Position numbers and translations under genes: made by a program
NCBI GenBank assembly: GCA_003344405.1
Contig: NOWV01000086.1
Span: 124,001 to 188,000 of the forward strand
Length of the DNA: 64,000 bases
Origin: Trichoplax sp. H2
Taxonomy: Eukaryota; Placozoa; Uniplacotomia; Trichoplacea
Reading direction: 5' to 3'
The notes under the pieces: model-generated
Database searches by the model: none
What the model was told of the DNA's origin: nothing
Seen by the model: only the letters and a program-made list of their open reading frames with translations
Shown here: piece after piece, positions 18,801 to 30,831 of the stretch
Layout: each line of letters starts with the position of its first letter
How positions within the stretch are numbered: the first letter of the stretch is position 1

Positions 18801-18898
18801 CTTGTAATTGACTTAGTTGCCAATGGATAGTGTTGAAGAAGATAGAAATATCGGTCTAACAACCGATGCAATATATTTTGTTTGCCTTTCTCCGACAT
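15824..18898 (-). CDS. PXMP2: Peroxisomal membrane protein 2 (Mpv17/PMP22 family)
   Basis: Five exons on the minus strand, 5' to 3': 18898-18801, 17268-17167, 16735-16573, 16260-16141, 15895-15824; 555 nt, 184 aa, against 195 aa in human. Phases agree at every junction (2, 2, 0, 0). Exon 1 gives LLQHYPLATKSITS (human HPVRTKALTS region). Exon 2 gives AILAGLGDFISQKLAQ. Exon 3 gives TGPLSHFYYQWLEKLVP and VLVDRLIFAPPFLFL, nearly identical to PXMP2 GPLSHFFY and LVFAPAFL. Exon 4 gives KMNWRVWTVFQYIIVNYVP, matching the family NWRVWTPLQFINxNYVP signature. Exon 5 gives YRVLCGNLVGLGWNIYLS. Four hydrophobic segments are expected. In mammals PXMP2 forms a peroxisomal channel for small solutes. MNWRVW and GPLSHFYY favour PXMP2 over MPV17 or MPV17L. 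Confidence 0.93.
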
Positions 18899-21800
18899 TT
18901 TTTCACTTGCTTTCCTTTTTTCAAGATAGAAACGTGATGATCAAAGATAGCGTGTATTTTAACCTGCAACTATGACTGTTGTAAGTAAGTTGTACCTTCT
19001 TTAAATTCATGGGAGGATTTAAAATTAATTTATTTTTTCTTGCGAACCAATGTTAGCATCGACGCTATAGTCACCGTAGGGAGTCCCTGAACCTTATACC
19101 TCAATACTCTACCCATGAAAAAATTAAAAAATACTTGTAACCGTCACTTTCCGACTGACACTGAAACTGTATAAATATTCAAATATTGTTGTAGTATAAT
19201 ATTTAAATTATTAATATTAAGAAATTGACTTTGATCGTAACAGTATCAAATATTTTCATTTGTTTAAGCGATATCTACAAGACGCTAGTCTCTATTTTTA
19301 CAGGATAAATTTCATCTTTTACAATGAGTTTTTGTTAGTAAGCCGTCAGCTACAAGGTGCTAGTCTCTGCTACTGTACAGTACTATGCTAACAAGGAAAT
19401 TACTAATAGGAGTGAATGTAAGCAGTGAATGGCCATTGCCTGATCATTTTAATGTTATGTAGATTTCAGTTGCAGCTTCTGTGCCTAGTGTACTTTAACT
19501 GGATTAAAGCACTACATTGAAGTAAGAGATGTTTTGCTGAGAACCAAAAATTGCGGAAGGATACAGTACTAACATTACCAGCTACACAACCAATATTTCA
19601 ACTGATGAACAGCCTTTTCGGTATTGTACACTGTGATGACTGTCATAAAATATTTAATGCGGTTTACGCAATATAAAAAAGTTAATCTATTGGGTACTTG
19701 TAAAAGATTAATTGGCTACACAACACATCATTGCTAAATAGGAACTACATTGAACCTGGGTTTTATTTTTAGAAACTAAAGTTGCGATTTTAATCGTGCA
19801 TCTGAATGTAAATTCATTATCGTTAAATAATGAATCCGTTTAACTTAAATCAAAAATATATCACAAAAACCATGGATCACCTATGGATACTAACGTTAAC
19901 ACTTCTAGAGATCCTAGTTAAATCCACTATTAACTTCATGATAGATTATGTAGTCCTCGACAATAATGAATTGTAATCATCACAGGAATAATACCATATA
20001 CCACGTGTAAGATTCATGCAATTCGGGCAAATTTTGAACTCAGATTATATATTTTAAAAACAATCTGCCTCTATAAATTTACGTATGACTATAAATTCAT
20101 CCTAGTCAGCTTATTAAATCATTTGTTTCTGTTAGATAGTGAAATAAATCACTGAGAAATTCGATTTTCCTATACAGCAGATACTAATATTACTAACGAG
20201 TTCGACAAAGATTGTGTTTGATTCTTAACTACTCAGTTATTAAAGGAGTTGCTGCCAGAATAATGAAAATAACCATTTGTTAGTAAATCATGTACACATA
20301 GCTACTATAAATAGCTGAAATCATTATAATCAGTATTCACAGAAATAAACGATTTCAGCTATTAGCAACATTCAATCAGACAGAAGTGCAGGCTCTCAGG
20401 TATCTATAAAGCAATAGTGATTTGGCTCCTCCGTATGCAGTAGTTTTACCATTTAGTAGAGGGCGGTCGCTTTGCTTGCCGTTCATACTCGGCACGATGT
20501 CCAATAGTTTTATGCAAAGATATAGAAATAGGCATTTAACAGCACAATACTATGTGCATTACGAAAGAACTAAACACAATTTACATTTGCCTTTAAGTAA
20601 CTTTAACATTACATCTCGATATTCAAAGTAAAATCCTGCATTTTCCACTTTAACATGATACTGGAGACAAACGTTTCAACTAGTAAATGCATTACCGTAA
20701 GTTCTTACATATTTCTATACTGGTAACTGTTTCTTATTACCTCAACTACAATGGGCGATAATTGTAGGTTAAATTATTCCATTGATACCAAGAAATAGCA
20801 ACAACTTCTATTGTACTACCCACAATATTACTAAACTATAATTATTCCAGACAGAATGATCCTTCTAAAGTTAGCAAATAAAAGTTTTAATTGAAAAGGT
20901 GCCCAGAATCTAGGTTATTTTGACATTTTCAAGGTATCTGCCTGATTTTTAACATGAATTTAAGTTGAAAATCCTCTACTAACTCAGTAAGCAGTACACT
21001 GGCATTAAGAATTTGATTTATGATAAGAGCATAAAATATATCGAGAAAAGTAGCGAAGTAATATGAAAATGTTGAAATCATTTGTGCAGTCAAAGTAATC
21101 CTGACTATTAGTACTCTTCATAATAGACACGAAGGAAACACTTTACTCAAGTGTATATATACATTTAACTTTGAAGATGCGAAAGGGCAATATATACGTT
21201 ATTACAAAGTATACGTATAACTCAGAATACGCTAATACTTCCTTAACGAATGAACAGCATATCATATCGTACAAAAGGAGCGTCTATACTCCTTGAAACC
21301 TTACGAAAATTAGAAGCTATAAATGTGGATATATGGCTTTTGCTTGGACATATACATATTCAATATTGATGCTGCTTGGTAGAGTAGAGTATCATCTGCT
21401 ACTATAAGATCAAGATATACTAGTATTTTCGTAAAGAAGGTGAAGAATGCGATCGATTTATAACGCCAAATGCTATCGAAAACTACAATTTACCGATAAT
21501 TCTTATAAAATAGGAGGAACTTATTATAGTTGTAAATATAAATATGATCTGCTCAATTACATATGTTCATTTAATATTAAAGATAGGAAGGAGATTTTAT
21601 CTACTACCAGTAATATATTATCTGATGTGATGATACTACACACATTTATATTATCAGAAAGACTATTTAGCGTGTATATAATATAGCATAACAGTCATTG
21701 TATAACACAAAGAAATTCTTAATGAGTAGAGATAATTATTATAACAACATATTGCTTATAAATTCTTTCATAATAAGCATAATATGTATTAGGTTAGATT

Positions 21801-24800
21801 ATCTTCCCTTAACAGAATTTCTAAATAGAACAATGCTATAGTTTATGATATAATAGCATCTACAGACTAGACGTCATAACTCAATCGTGCTTTGAAGAGA
21901 AAAGTTGGTTAAAAAGAAGAGCATGTAAACAACGATGAAAGTTGTGCGATCATGGCAATCTGGAAAAACAACTTTTGTATTGATCTGAAGACGGATATCA
22001 TCACATTTATTATTAAGTGGCATAATTGTAATAATTTCTGTTACCAAACTACATTTATGAAAATACTAGGTGTTTATTTTTACACTCCTAATTTTGTTCT
22101 TAATTTTTAACTTCTTCATAACAAAGAGAGAAAAACCGGAATTTTATTTTTATGACATAATTCAGATATGAACGATAAAAAGCTATAATAATAACTGCAA
22201 ATAGGATGGTGATATTGTAGCATAGAATGATAGCATAGTAACAGATCATTATTTTGCAATATGAATCATGATATTATTCAATTGTTCTGTTCTCAGGATT
22301 ATTATTTTTGATATTTTTAGCGTATTATATATTGTATAATATAAAAATTTTAATTAAATGTAAAAGTAGTCTGTGAAAAAGATGGGTTCTAGAATCAATG
22401 ATAAATGATATATTGTATTATTAACTGTAACTTTTTTCTTTTATTGTCTAAAGATGTTATTGATGTAATTAATACTACATTCATAATAAAAGAGTTAAAT
22501 GAAACACATGATTTGTAGACGTGGTGAATTATAAAAGTAGAATAAGTATTATAATTATAGCCCGCTTTAGTCAAGAATATACCATTAATGAATAAATGGC
22601 TGTAATAATGTTTGTTAGATTTAACTATTCAATTATTAATTATCGTCATCAGTCACTGTTATCGTTGTCACTATCATATTTCTATCGTTTTATGAATTTA
22701 GCAGATGGTAAATTTTGTACAGAGACACTTCTAATTGATTTAAAATGCAGAATCTAATATAATTGTTATGATGGCATCATTTTCTGTAAAATTCACATAC
22801 GAAATTGTTTTCATTTCCAATTATTACTTCTAACACTCTAATAAAACTTTACACAATTAGCTGTTGGAGTAAAATAACGCCTTTTACTATTTGTAGTTGA
22901 TTATCGAATTAACTATAATTAAAACGAAGCTATAGCGGTACAAAAATGTTTTACAATGAAAGCATACTCGCAAATTATAATTATAAAATTACCAAAGTTT
23001 ATCACTTACAACAACCGGTCAGCAAAGGAAAACCTAAAAAGCCATTTTTTGGCGACCGAGGTCAATTTTCAATTTCGTAGAGGCATTAAAACCTTAGACG
23101 CTCACACTACAATTATTTCCATCCAATAATTATAAGTACTAACTTTTCACTTTTATAGGGAATGGATTACTACGGTTCTTTTCATTAAATTGAGATTGTT
23201 AGTTGAAGTTAAGGTAGAAGCTAAGTGAACCTCGATCGGAAATTGAACTTTATTTTTATCAAATACAAGGATGATACGGCATTTTATGATTGGCTTCATA
23301 AAGCACTTGAAAATTTTAAAATACCTAGTAATGTTATGCATGATTTCAAAGTATTTTTATTTCAAGATGTTCGAGTTATCTGGAGTCTGTGGAGACATGA
23401 AGATCTTGTCAAAATATCCAAAAGGACAATAGAAATTATCAGTTTTGATTATAATTATTAATATAATATGAACGTGAAAAGCTTAAGATTGTAAATTATA
23501 ATAACGGAATTAAAAGAATGAACAAAATTCTATTTTTAATCAAAGTGATAAAATTGTACGTCCGTCATTTATAATCCAAATTGTGGTGTTTCATTACGTG
23601 TATAATGATATGACTTATCATTCGTTATATATTTATGAAATTACTCCCGCAATATGCCCCAATTTTTTAACGCAATTTTTGAACTATAGTAACATTCTAC
23701 GCAATATCTCTCGTTTGTAATCTTTATCAATATCACATAACCAAAAAAAATGAAATAAAAATAGATAAGGCCATGTATGGTACGCTTAAATACTTTTATC
23801 GTACTCGTATTATATTATCAATTGTCGTTTTTGCCTTCTCTAGCAATCCTCTCATAAATGCACTGATATCCATTTAGGTATTCGACAACTTGTATCACAA
23901 AGAGTATTAATCATTTACCGAGAGGGCAGTAGAATTTTATATTTGATATTAATGAACTGAAAATCTAATATCATATAAGGTGGAATAAGCAATATAAATT
24001 TCATTGAATATACGAGGATCTCAACAACTAAAATTGATGATTAAAATATTAATTCTATCGGTTTATTGACACCAATTTAACGCTTCCTGCTTATAATTAA
24101 GATTATTTTAACATACTGTTATTAGCCCAACGATATTATACGTATTGCTATAACACATATCCCTATTAATTTGATTCATTTGATGTAAAATTTACTATAT
24201 ATAATTTTACCCTTGCAATTCATTCATGTACCTTTACAACAGTAAAATCATTTATAAGCAACCATCTAATTAATTCTAAATATATATGCTACACAAAATC
24301 TCGCAAGTATGAGAGTGCTTATTTTATTAAGAGATGAATATTAATGCGTACGCGTATACCATGGTGCTACAATCATGTGCAATCATATTACTGAATTAAA
24401 TTATAAACTGTTGTGCTTTTTTATACTTGCGTGTGTTATGTATTCGTTAAATATATTTTACTTATTATAGTAGCAAGAACAATTTAGGTGGTAGTTCTCT
24501 GCAGTATTAATGAAACCGGTGGAAATTAAGACTTGATGTCGACACGATAAGGGAAAGGGAAACGCATTAAGCAAAAATTTCCATTTTGTAAATTTGGTAC
24601 CATTATTATCCAGTTGACAGCTTCGTGTAATTATGCTCTTACACTTGGTAGTTTAAGGAGTACTGTATATAGCTAATACTATCTAATTCAATAACTGTAC
24701 ACATAAATGATTTAAGATATTTTATAGTATTTAATCGATCAACATTTATTTATACTTAGATTCTGATTTGCATGTATTTTTCTCAGTATAAACTAATACT

Positions 24801-25932
24801 GTACGGTATATCAAACCAAAGACAAAATGTGGCGCAAGAAAATCTCGCTGAAATCATTCTATGCATTTATTCTCTTATTCGATATCCGTGAAACATTTGG
24901 AAAACGGTAAATAATTCGTTAATGCTGTTTAGCTACTACAAAGTAAGTAGGATATACACTACAGCATACTAAAGAGTCATTTCAAAGTAAATTTTCGTTT
25001 TACAAATATAAAATACTATCTAAATTTAGCATTACGAAAGCAAGATATAACGCTATTCATTTATTGATTAATAGATCGAACTCTTTATTGCATCATTTAG
25101 TTTAATAGGACAAAAACTATGCTAAATATAGGCTTGGCTCTATTCATTATCACAGCTGTTAGTAGTTTTGAAATTTTAGAGAAAAATCTGATATTACGAG
25201 CATTTGGAACAATTTCATATTATCTACGAAGAGTAATTTGGATATTGTAGTATCAGTAGACAGAAGATGTTATCGTATTACCATAGCAAACCTATTTGGG
25301 GCGAGATTCTATTTTTCATAACTAGTAATAACATTTTACTTGCGAAAAAAAGAAAGAAAATATGACTAATGAGCAGAACTGGTAAAGAAAATCTATAACA
25401 ATTATCGGATTATTTTTTTACCCCTTAAAATGAAACTAGTGCGACATGGAGCAGTCATGGTACGATGTAGCATTATAATAAGACATCATGTTTAATAATT
25501 AAAAGTTAGACAGATGTCGTTTGATTGATTGATTGGCAGTATAATGGATTGTCTAAATTAATTATACGTGCCAACTAATTAGATTATGTTGACTATAAAA
25601 AAGAAATGTGCCTTACTTTTACCCTAAATGTTAAATTTTTCTACTTTATCCACAAGGATTGATTCTACTTTAAATTCGTATTATTTGACTAGTATTTCTA
25701 CATCTGTACGCCATATCACACTTACTGTATCTTTTACCCATCTTAAATGAGTGAGATAATTCTTTCGTACCGTAAATGGGTTCTAAGTACTTCTAATGGT
25801 GGAGATTACAATCGTAAGCGTCCTTTTAAGAGTAATTGCAACAATTACTACACTAATTGGAAATGATATTGCTGTTTATATTAAAAAAACCTAGATTCCT
25901 ACAAATGTATCGAACTAATTATTCAATTAGTG

Positions 25933-26103
25933 AGAATATATAGGCATATCACTTATCTCTGCCTGTTTCTTCCCTAACTATGTGAAGCTACTATTTGAAA
26001 AACCTTCATAACAACAAAAGATATTGTTTCAAGCCTTTTTAAGCCAGCGATCGATAGAAGATGATTTAGTATAGTAATCTACGATTAAATACTTTATAGT
26101 TCG
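25933..26103. repeat. 171-bp direct duplicate flanking the second N gap, left copy
   Basis: Starts AGAATATATAGGCATATCAC, ends TACTTTATAGTTCG, and recurs at 26224-26394 with only a few substitutions. After this copy 100 bp of sequence not found on the right side precede the Ns. Confidence 0.85.
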
Positions 26104-26203
26104 TGTAATAATATCTTCTTTAAGTAGCGTAAAGTATTTTAAGGTAGACGATGATAGAAGGTATAAAGGATTTTATTGAGATACAAGTTACAGGCTAACA
26201 ATG

Positions 26204-26223
26204 NNNNNNNNNNNNNNNNNNNN
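26204..26223. other. Assembly gap of 20 N
   Basis: A run of 20 N. As at the first gap, flanking sequence is duplicated (25933-26103 versus 26224-26394). Confidence 0.95.
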
Positions 26224-26394
26224 AGAATATATAGGCATATCACTTATCTCTGCCTGTTTCTTCCCTAACTATGTGAAGCTACTATTTGAAAAACCTTCAT
26301 AACAACAAAACGTATTGTTTCAAGCCTTTTTAAGCCAGCGATCGATAAAAGATGATTTAGTATAGTAATCTACGATTAAATACTTTATAGTTCG
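26224..26394. repeat. 171-bp direct duplicate flanking the second N gap, right copy
   Basis: Begins immediately after the Ns with the sequence found at 25933. Differences include AAAACGTATTG against AAAAGATATTG. Confidence 0.85.
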
Positions 26395-29300
26395 ATTGAA
26401 TTTAGAAACGTCGAGAAAATTTTCACTATTCCGGATTCTATACTGTATAGTAATTTATTAATAGCTGGAATATTATTATATTTTCTCCATAAGATTAGTA
26501 TCGGTACTTTCAGTGTTTACTATGCTTAAATAATCGTAAGAATTTCGTATCAAGAGAGACGGTGCGATGATACATATTCTTAATTCTATATACTGTCAAG
26601 TTGACTGCATCGGAATTAATAAAATTAATTCGTAATAGAGGAGGGAATTGATTGCTAATAGATAAAAAAGTGATTTAATATATACTTCGTATAATTTTTG
26701 CCTTTCAGCAGAGCTTTACAAATTTTAATTAGGAGTTTTTCATAGAACTAGTGGTGGATAAAATAGGCAGATCATATCTAATATTTTGAGGACTAATTGT
26801 TAGACCGGATACAATGCCTTAGAAGTGCAATAGTTATGAGTGCTAATCGGCGACAGCGCACTATGGATCTGCATATTTCTTTAATGTATCAGCATCCCAA
26901 TAACATTTTATTCTGAATCTCTCAGTCCGTGATAGCAGTCTTACCATCTGTCGTGGTAAAGTGAGTTCAATGTTCATTTACGGTAATTTAGTACTTTAAG
27001 AGAGTTTGCAGTTATTACAATTCTTAATATGCTTATGTTCCTCGCGTACAAGTAAGGATGTGATGCTATATCATAATCGATTTTAATCGTAATGGTATTA
27101 AGTGAATTTATTTATGTTACAAATACGGATAGGTTTCGAATTTTTGTGGCTTAGTGCTTCAATTATTTTGACTGATAAATGATATAGACTGGAATAAACA
27201 AAGAAACATGCGGTAATAGAAGTTTCATTGTTTACGAATTCTGGACTATTTTTTATTATTTGAAGGAACGGTTAACGCAATGTCGATCATTTAATACGAA
27301 GAGTTAAAAATTGTACGGTAGATAGTAAGCATGCGATAATAATGCATTTTAAGTAATTTAAGAAAGGTGAATGCTTCCTTATGGTAGGATCCTGAACCCT
27401 ATCTGAGATTGAATTATCTTACCTGCTGGCTGTAATCTAACGAAGCTCAGAAGAATAGTAAAATAGAATTCGAGAAGAGCTTTCGTTATTCGATATCAAA
27501 TCATTTGTGCTTAGAGTAATTTCTATTGCCATCGAACCAATTATACTATTATGCATAGATCAGTAAGAACTCTAAATTTTGACGAACACGGACATTAATT
27601 GTAGAAGGGAGTAATTACGACAAAATAGTTTCGTTTAATATCGCATTTGTACTGCATTTAATTAGCAGTTATTAATACCTAGGATACGCAACTATACCGG
27701 TACTTCTATAGCAGATTTCGTACATTAGTCTGGCTATATGTAAACGCTCTAATTACTATATGATACAGATTGACTTATTGTGTTATATTGCTATAATATT
27801 ATACGAATAGTACTGATAACTGGGATATGTATGAACCGAATTACGCTAGCAACAGTAATACTTAAAGTAAGATCAAGTGGTGGTCGAATCTAGTTATTAG
27901 TCACGTTATAGTTTATCTTGCATCACCACACTTATACACGCACGATGATCTCATGTACAAGATTAATAACAAAGGAGGAAAAACTAAATTCTCTTGCAAC
28001 TGCTCCTTACTTTACTGAGTTATCGAGTCTAATAAATATATCCAATTTCGACATCATAGACTTATATAATTAATGTACCTGATAACTAACAATTACAAAA
28101 TTATTATCAATGGTTTTCATTTAATATAACCTGCAGGTAATATATTGGCAAGAGAATAAAAATTAATTATCTATGAATTAGGGTATTTTCATATATTTTT
28201 TAAATCTGTTATCACAGTAAATTATCACTCACATCGCATCAGTGTGTTAGTGCCTGCGTCACATTGTCAGTGGTATTTAATTGAAAGAGTCCCTGACTCG
28301 ACATTGGTGTTCAGCAACCTTTGAGGGTATTTCTAGATGTATATCCATTAGTTTAAAGCGATTTCATAGAGCTGTATTACAAATGAACTTTCTTATCTGT
28401 TATTTTACACCCTAAAAATATAAGCGATTTCAGATATATTATAATTTTCAATGCTTCGCGCTCTACAGTATACACTATCGCCAATAAAGAAATTTGATTG
28501 CAGAACCGTTTCTTACGACATGGACGTATACCATACTAAAAAAACTAGCCGATTTTATATCGTAATTGGGGATGATAATTAGACTAAGAAATAAATTTTC
28601 AAATTAGCAATTTCGCTTTAATTTTCAGTAGTGCATATGCATATAATAGATATCAGCGAAATCCGATGAAATTCAAATTTTCAATGTGGGCTCTTACAAA
28701 CATTTCACTTCAAATCTAAAACAGCTAAATTACTTCTATGCTCATTAGCAAGAATCGTGAGAAATTATATTAATCAAATTCTGTCTCAATTCAACTATAA
28801 TTTATTATCACCTACTATCTGGTATGTTCGACTAATGAAACCGGGGGCATCAATTACCATATAAAACCAAAATTTTCTGGTATTTCATTAATACAGTATT
28901 TGATTGTAAATTCAGAAGTGTATCATTATTAATGCCCTACAATTTCTGAGTAATTTGAATAGCAAGCACCGTGCAAAAGGTATTTTCCGACTTTCAATTA
29001 AATTTTATAAATGCTGCTGGCATGACTTGTCACACATCTTTTATCACATTACTATTCGGTCTATAATAGGAGAGTATCTTATTTCCATATATGCAGTTAA
29101 TGCATTTACGAAAATTAATGGTGATCATAATTAAATAAATTCCTTAATTTAATAATACTTTATTATGGCTACTCGTAAATTTCTAACTTTGCTCATAGAT
29201 ATCGACTACGCGTTATGAATTAATCCACCATTCTATTACTAATTTGATTCTCGTCACGACAACACTATTTGGAGGGCATTGGCCAATATTATAGGCTATA

Positions 29301-30349
29301 AGTCGTGCAATAGGGAACTAGGCAGTACCTGAAAGGCTACAATTAAGGTTAGAATTAAAATTAATGATTCTTTGCTTCATGTAGGTTTAAGTGCGAATAC
29401 CTGTAACATTTTACTCAATTCACTGCCAACATAGTAGACTATACTTTATACTAGATAGAGATAAATGTGTAGCTACTGTAGTACAATTAATCAATTTATT
29501 CTAATTGATTTTCGTCGAGCAAGCGAACCGCAAGGTATGGGTTGGGAATAATAATTTAGTTATAACTACCATGCATATGGTACAGTATCTACGCGCATTT
29601 AGTAGTTGTAAGCATAAAGCCAAAGTAGAAGATAGAAGGCTAGCTAGAATCAGGGAAAGATTGCGATACTGTTATCATTAAACGTGATTCTCTATAAAAG
29701 GTCAAAATCAAATTACTTTAACAGGGGGAGGGTATTGTTCAGTGGAAGTTTTAACGGGTTACCATGATCGAAAGAATCAAAGTGGTAAAACTACTACAGT
29801 AAGCATATACTATCTATACCACTGCTAAAAGATGTGATGAATTATAAACAAGTATTTACGTAACTGCAGTGTGGTATATCAATGACGTTTTGCCTGGAAG
29901 CGCTACTACTGGGAACTGCTATCTGTGTCCAATAGCGTGCATTAATTATAAGTCTTTTACTTCTAGGATTGATCTATACGTACAAGGGAGTAATTCTACT
30001 CTACAGAAAGTAACAATTCTTATTGCATAAATTTATTTATTTCTTTGATCGCTCTATAATACTGAGTACAATCCACTATACTCTCATCAAAGTGCCGATA
30101 TGATTATATAATAATAATTTATTAGGGAAAATTAAATGAAGTTCATTAATTTTTCCTAATTATAATTATTTTTATCAAAGAGGTGAAGATCTATGGAATA
30201 AAGAAAGAGCTGTTCCTATTTAGAGTGCATTATGGCACAGAACTACAATGTGATGAAATTCCTATTTTCGTTTTGTCGGCATGGTAGCTGCTTTTCTAGT
30301 GTGCAGTCACTTGGTGATGTTACGCCACTATATGGAGTGTAGTAAGGAA

Positions 30350-30490
30350 CAGTACAGTGTAGTATACCAGTAGTGGACAAAATACCCAGCTCAAGGTGAA
30401 GTACTGTACTATACTGTACTGTACACTGTACAATACAGTACAGTGTACTGTACAGTACTCACAGTGCACAGTACAGCATTGTACTGTAGA
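30350..30490. repeat. ACAGT/ACTGT repeat cluster upstream of GRK2
   Basis: Alternating ACTGT and ACAGT runs (for example TACTGTACTGTACACTGTAC near 30413), about 340 bp upstream of the GRK2 start codon. Confidence 0.8.
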
Positions 30491-30798
30491 TTTTTGTTAC
30501 AGTCTCTCGTAGCAACTATTATTTTGTCCACAATGCAGTTGTTAAAGGACTTGTGCTCAGCACAGTGTGGCCGTAATATATAGTACACTGCCTGATAAGG
30601 TTTCCCCACTGGCAACTGTAAACCCTGTGTTAAGAAATGATCTTCAGGCGCTTCAAACACAAAATCATCCAATCTATACAGTATAAAACCGAATTTTGCT
30701 AAAAAGCCCTTGTTCAATTTTATTGATCTCCTCTGGTGCTCAGTGGTTGCGAATAACTTGCAACATAGAATATTCTCTTGGGTGTTTATTAATTTGTA
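30409..30798 (-). other. Long minus-strand open frame antisense to the GRK2 upstream region, uncertain coding
   Basis: A stretch of about 129 codons is open between a TAA at 30799-30801 and a stop at 30409-30411. The first 100 or so codons read like protein (LYRLDDFVFEAPEDHF, LQLPVGKPYQAVYYILRPHC). The last part is encoded by ACTGT repeats (T-V-L-Y-C pattern). There is no clear ATG at the 5' end, no recognised domain, and no partner exon was found. At this base composition an open frame this long is expected about once by chance in a window this size, so I do not call it a gene. Confidence 0.2.
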
Positions 30799-30831
30799 TT
30801 ACACATATTATTCCCCCCTCCCAAAAGTAAA

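Larger units (their letters stand above)
18899..30349. other. About 11.5 kb AT-rich region without a supported gene
   Basis: The longest gene-free stretch in the window. I found no recognisable exon on either strand. Short coding-like pieces (minus strand near 20440-20530; plus strand near 26834-26920 and 29573-29680) could not be chained into a gene. ACAGT motifs are sparse here compared with other gaps. It contains the second N gap and its 171-bp flanking duplication. Confidence 0.45.

Noticed and set aside
20422-20631. Plus-strand open frame and, opposite, an ATG frame ending at a GT donor
   Set aside because: Neither could be extended to a second exon in phase, and the plus frame has no ATG start.
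23225-23461. Plus-strand open frame of 78 codons with Trp/Lys-rich sequence
   Set aside because: AT-rich codons, no domain, no splice support.
26834-26950. Short coding-like frames on both strands at the same place
   Set aside because: Both strands look equally coding-like, which argues for chance.
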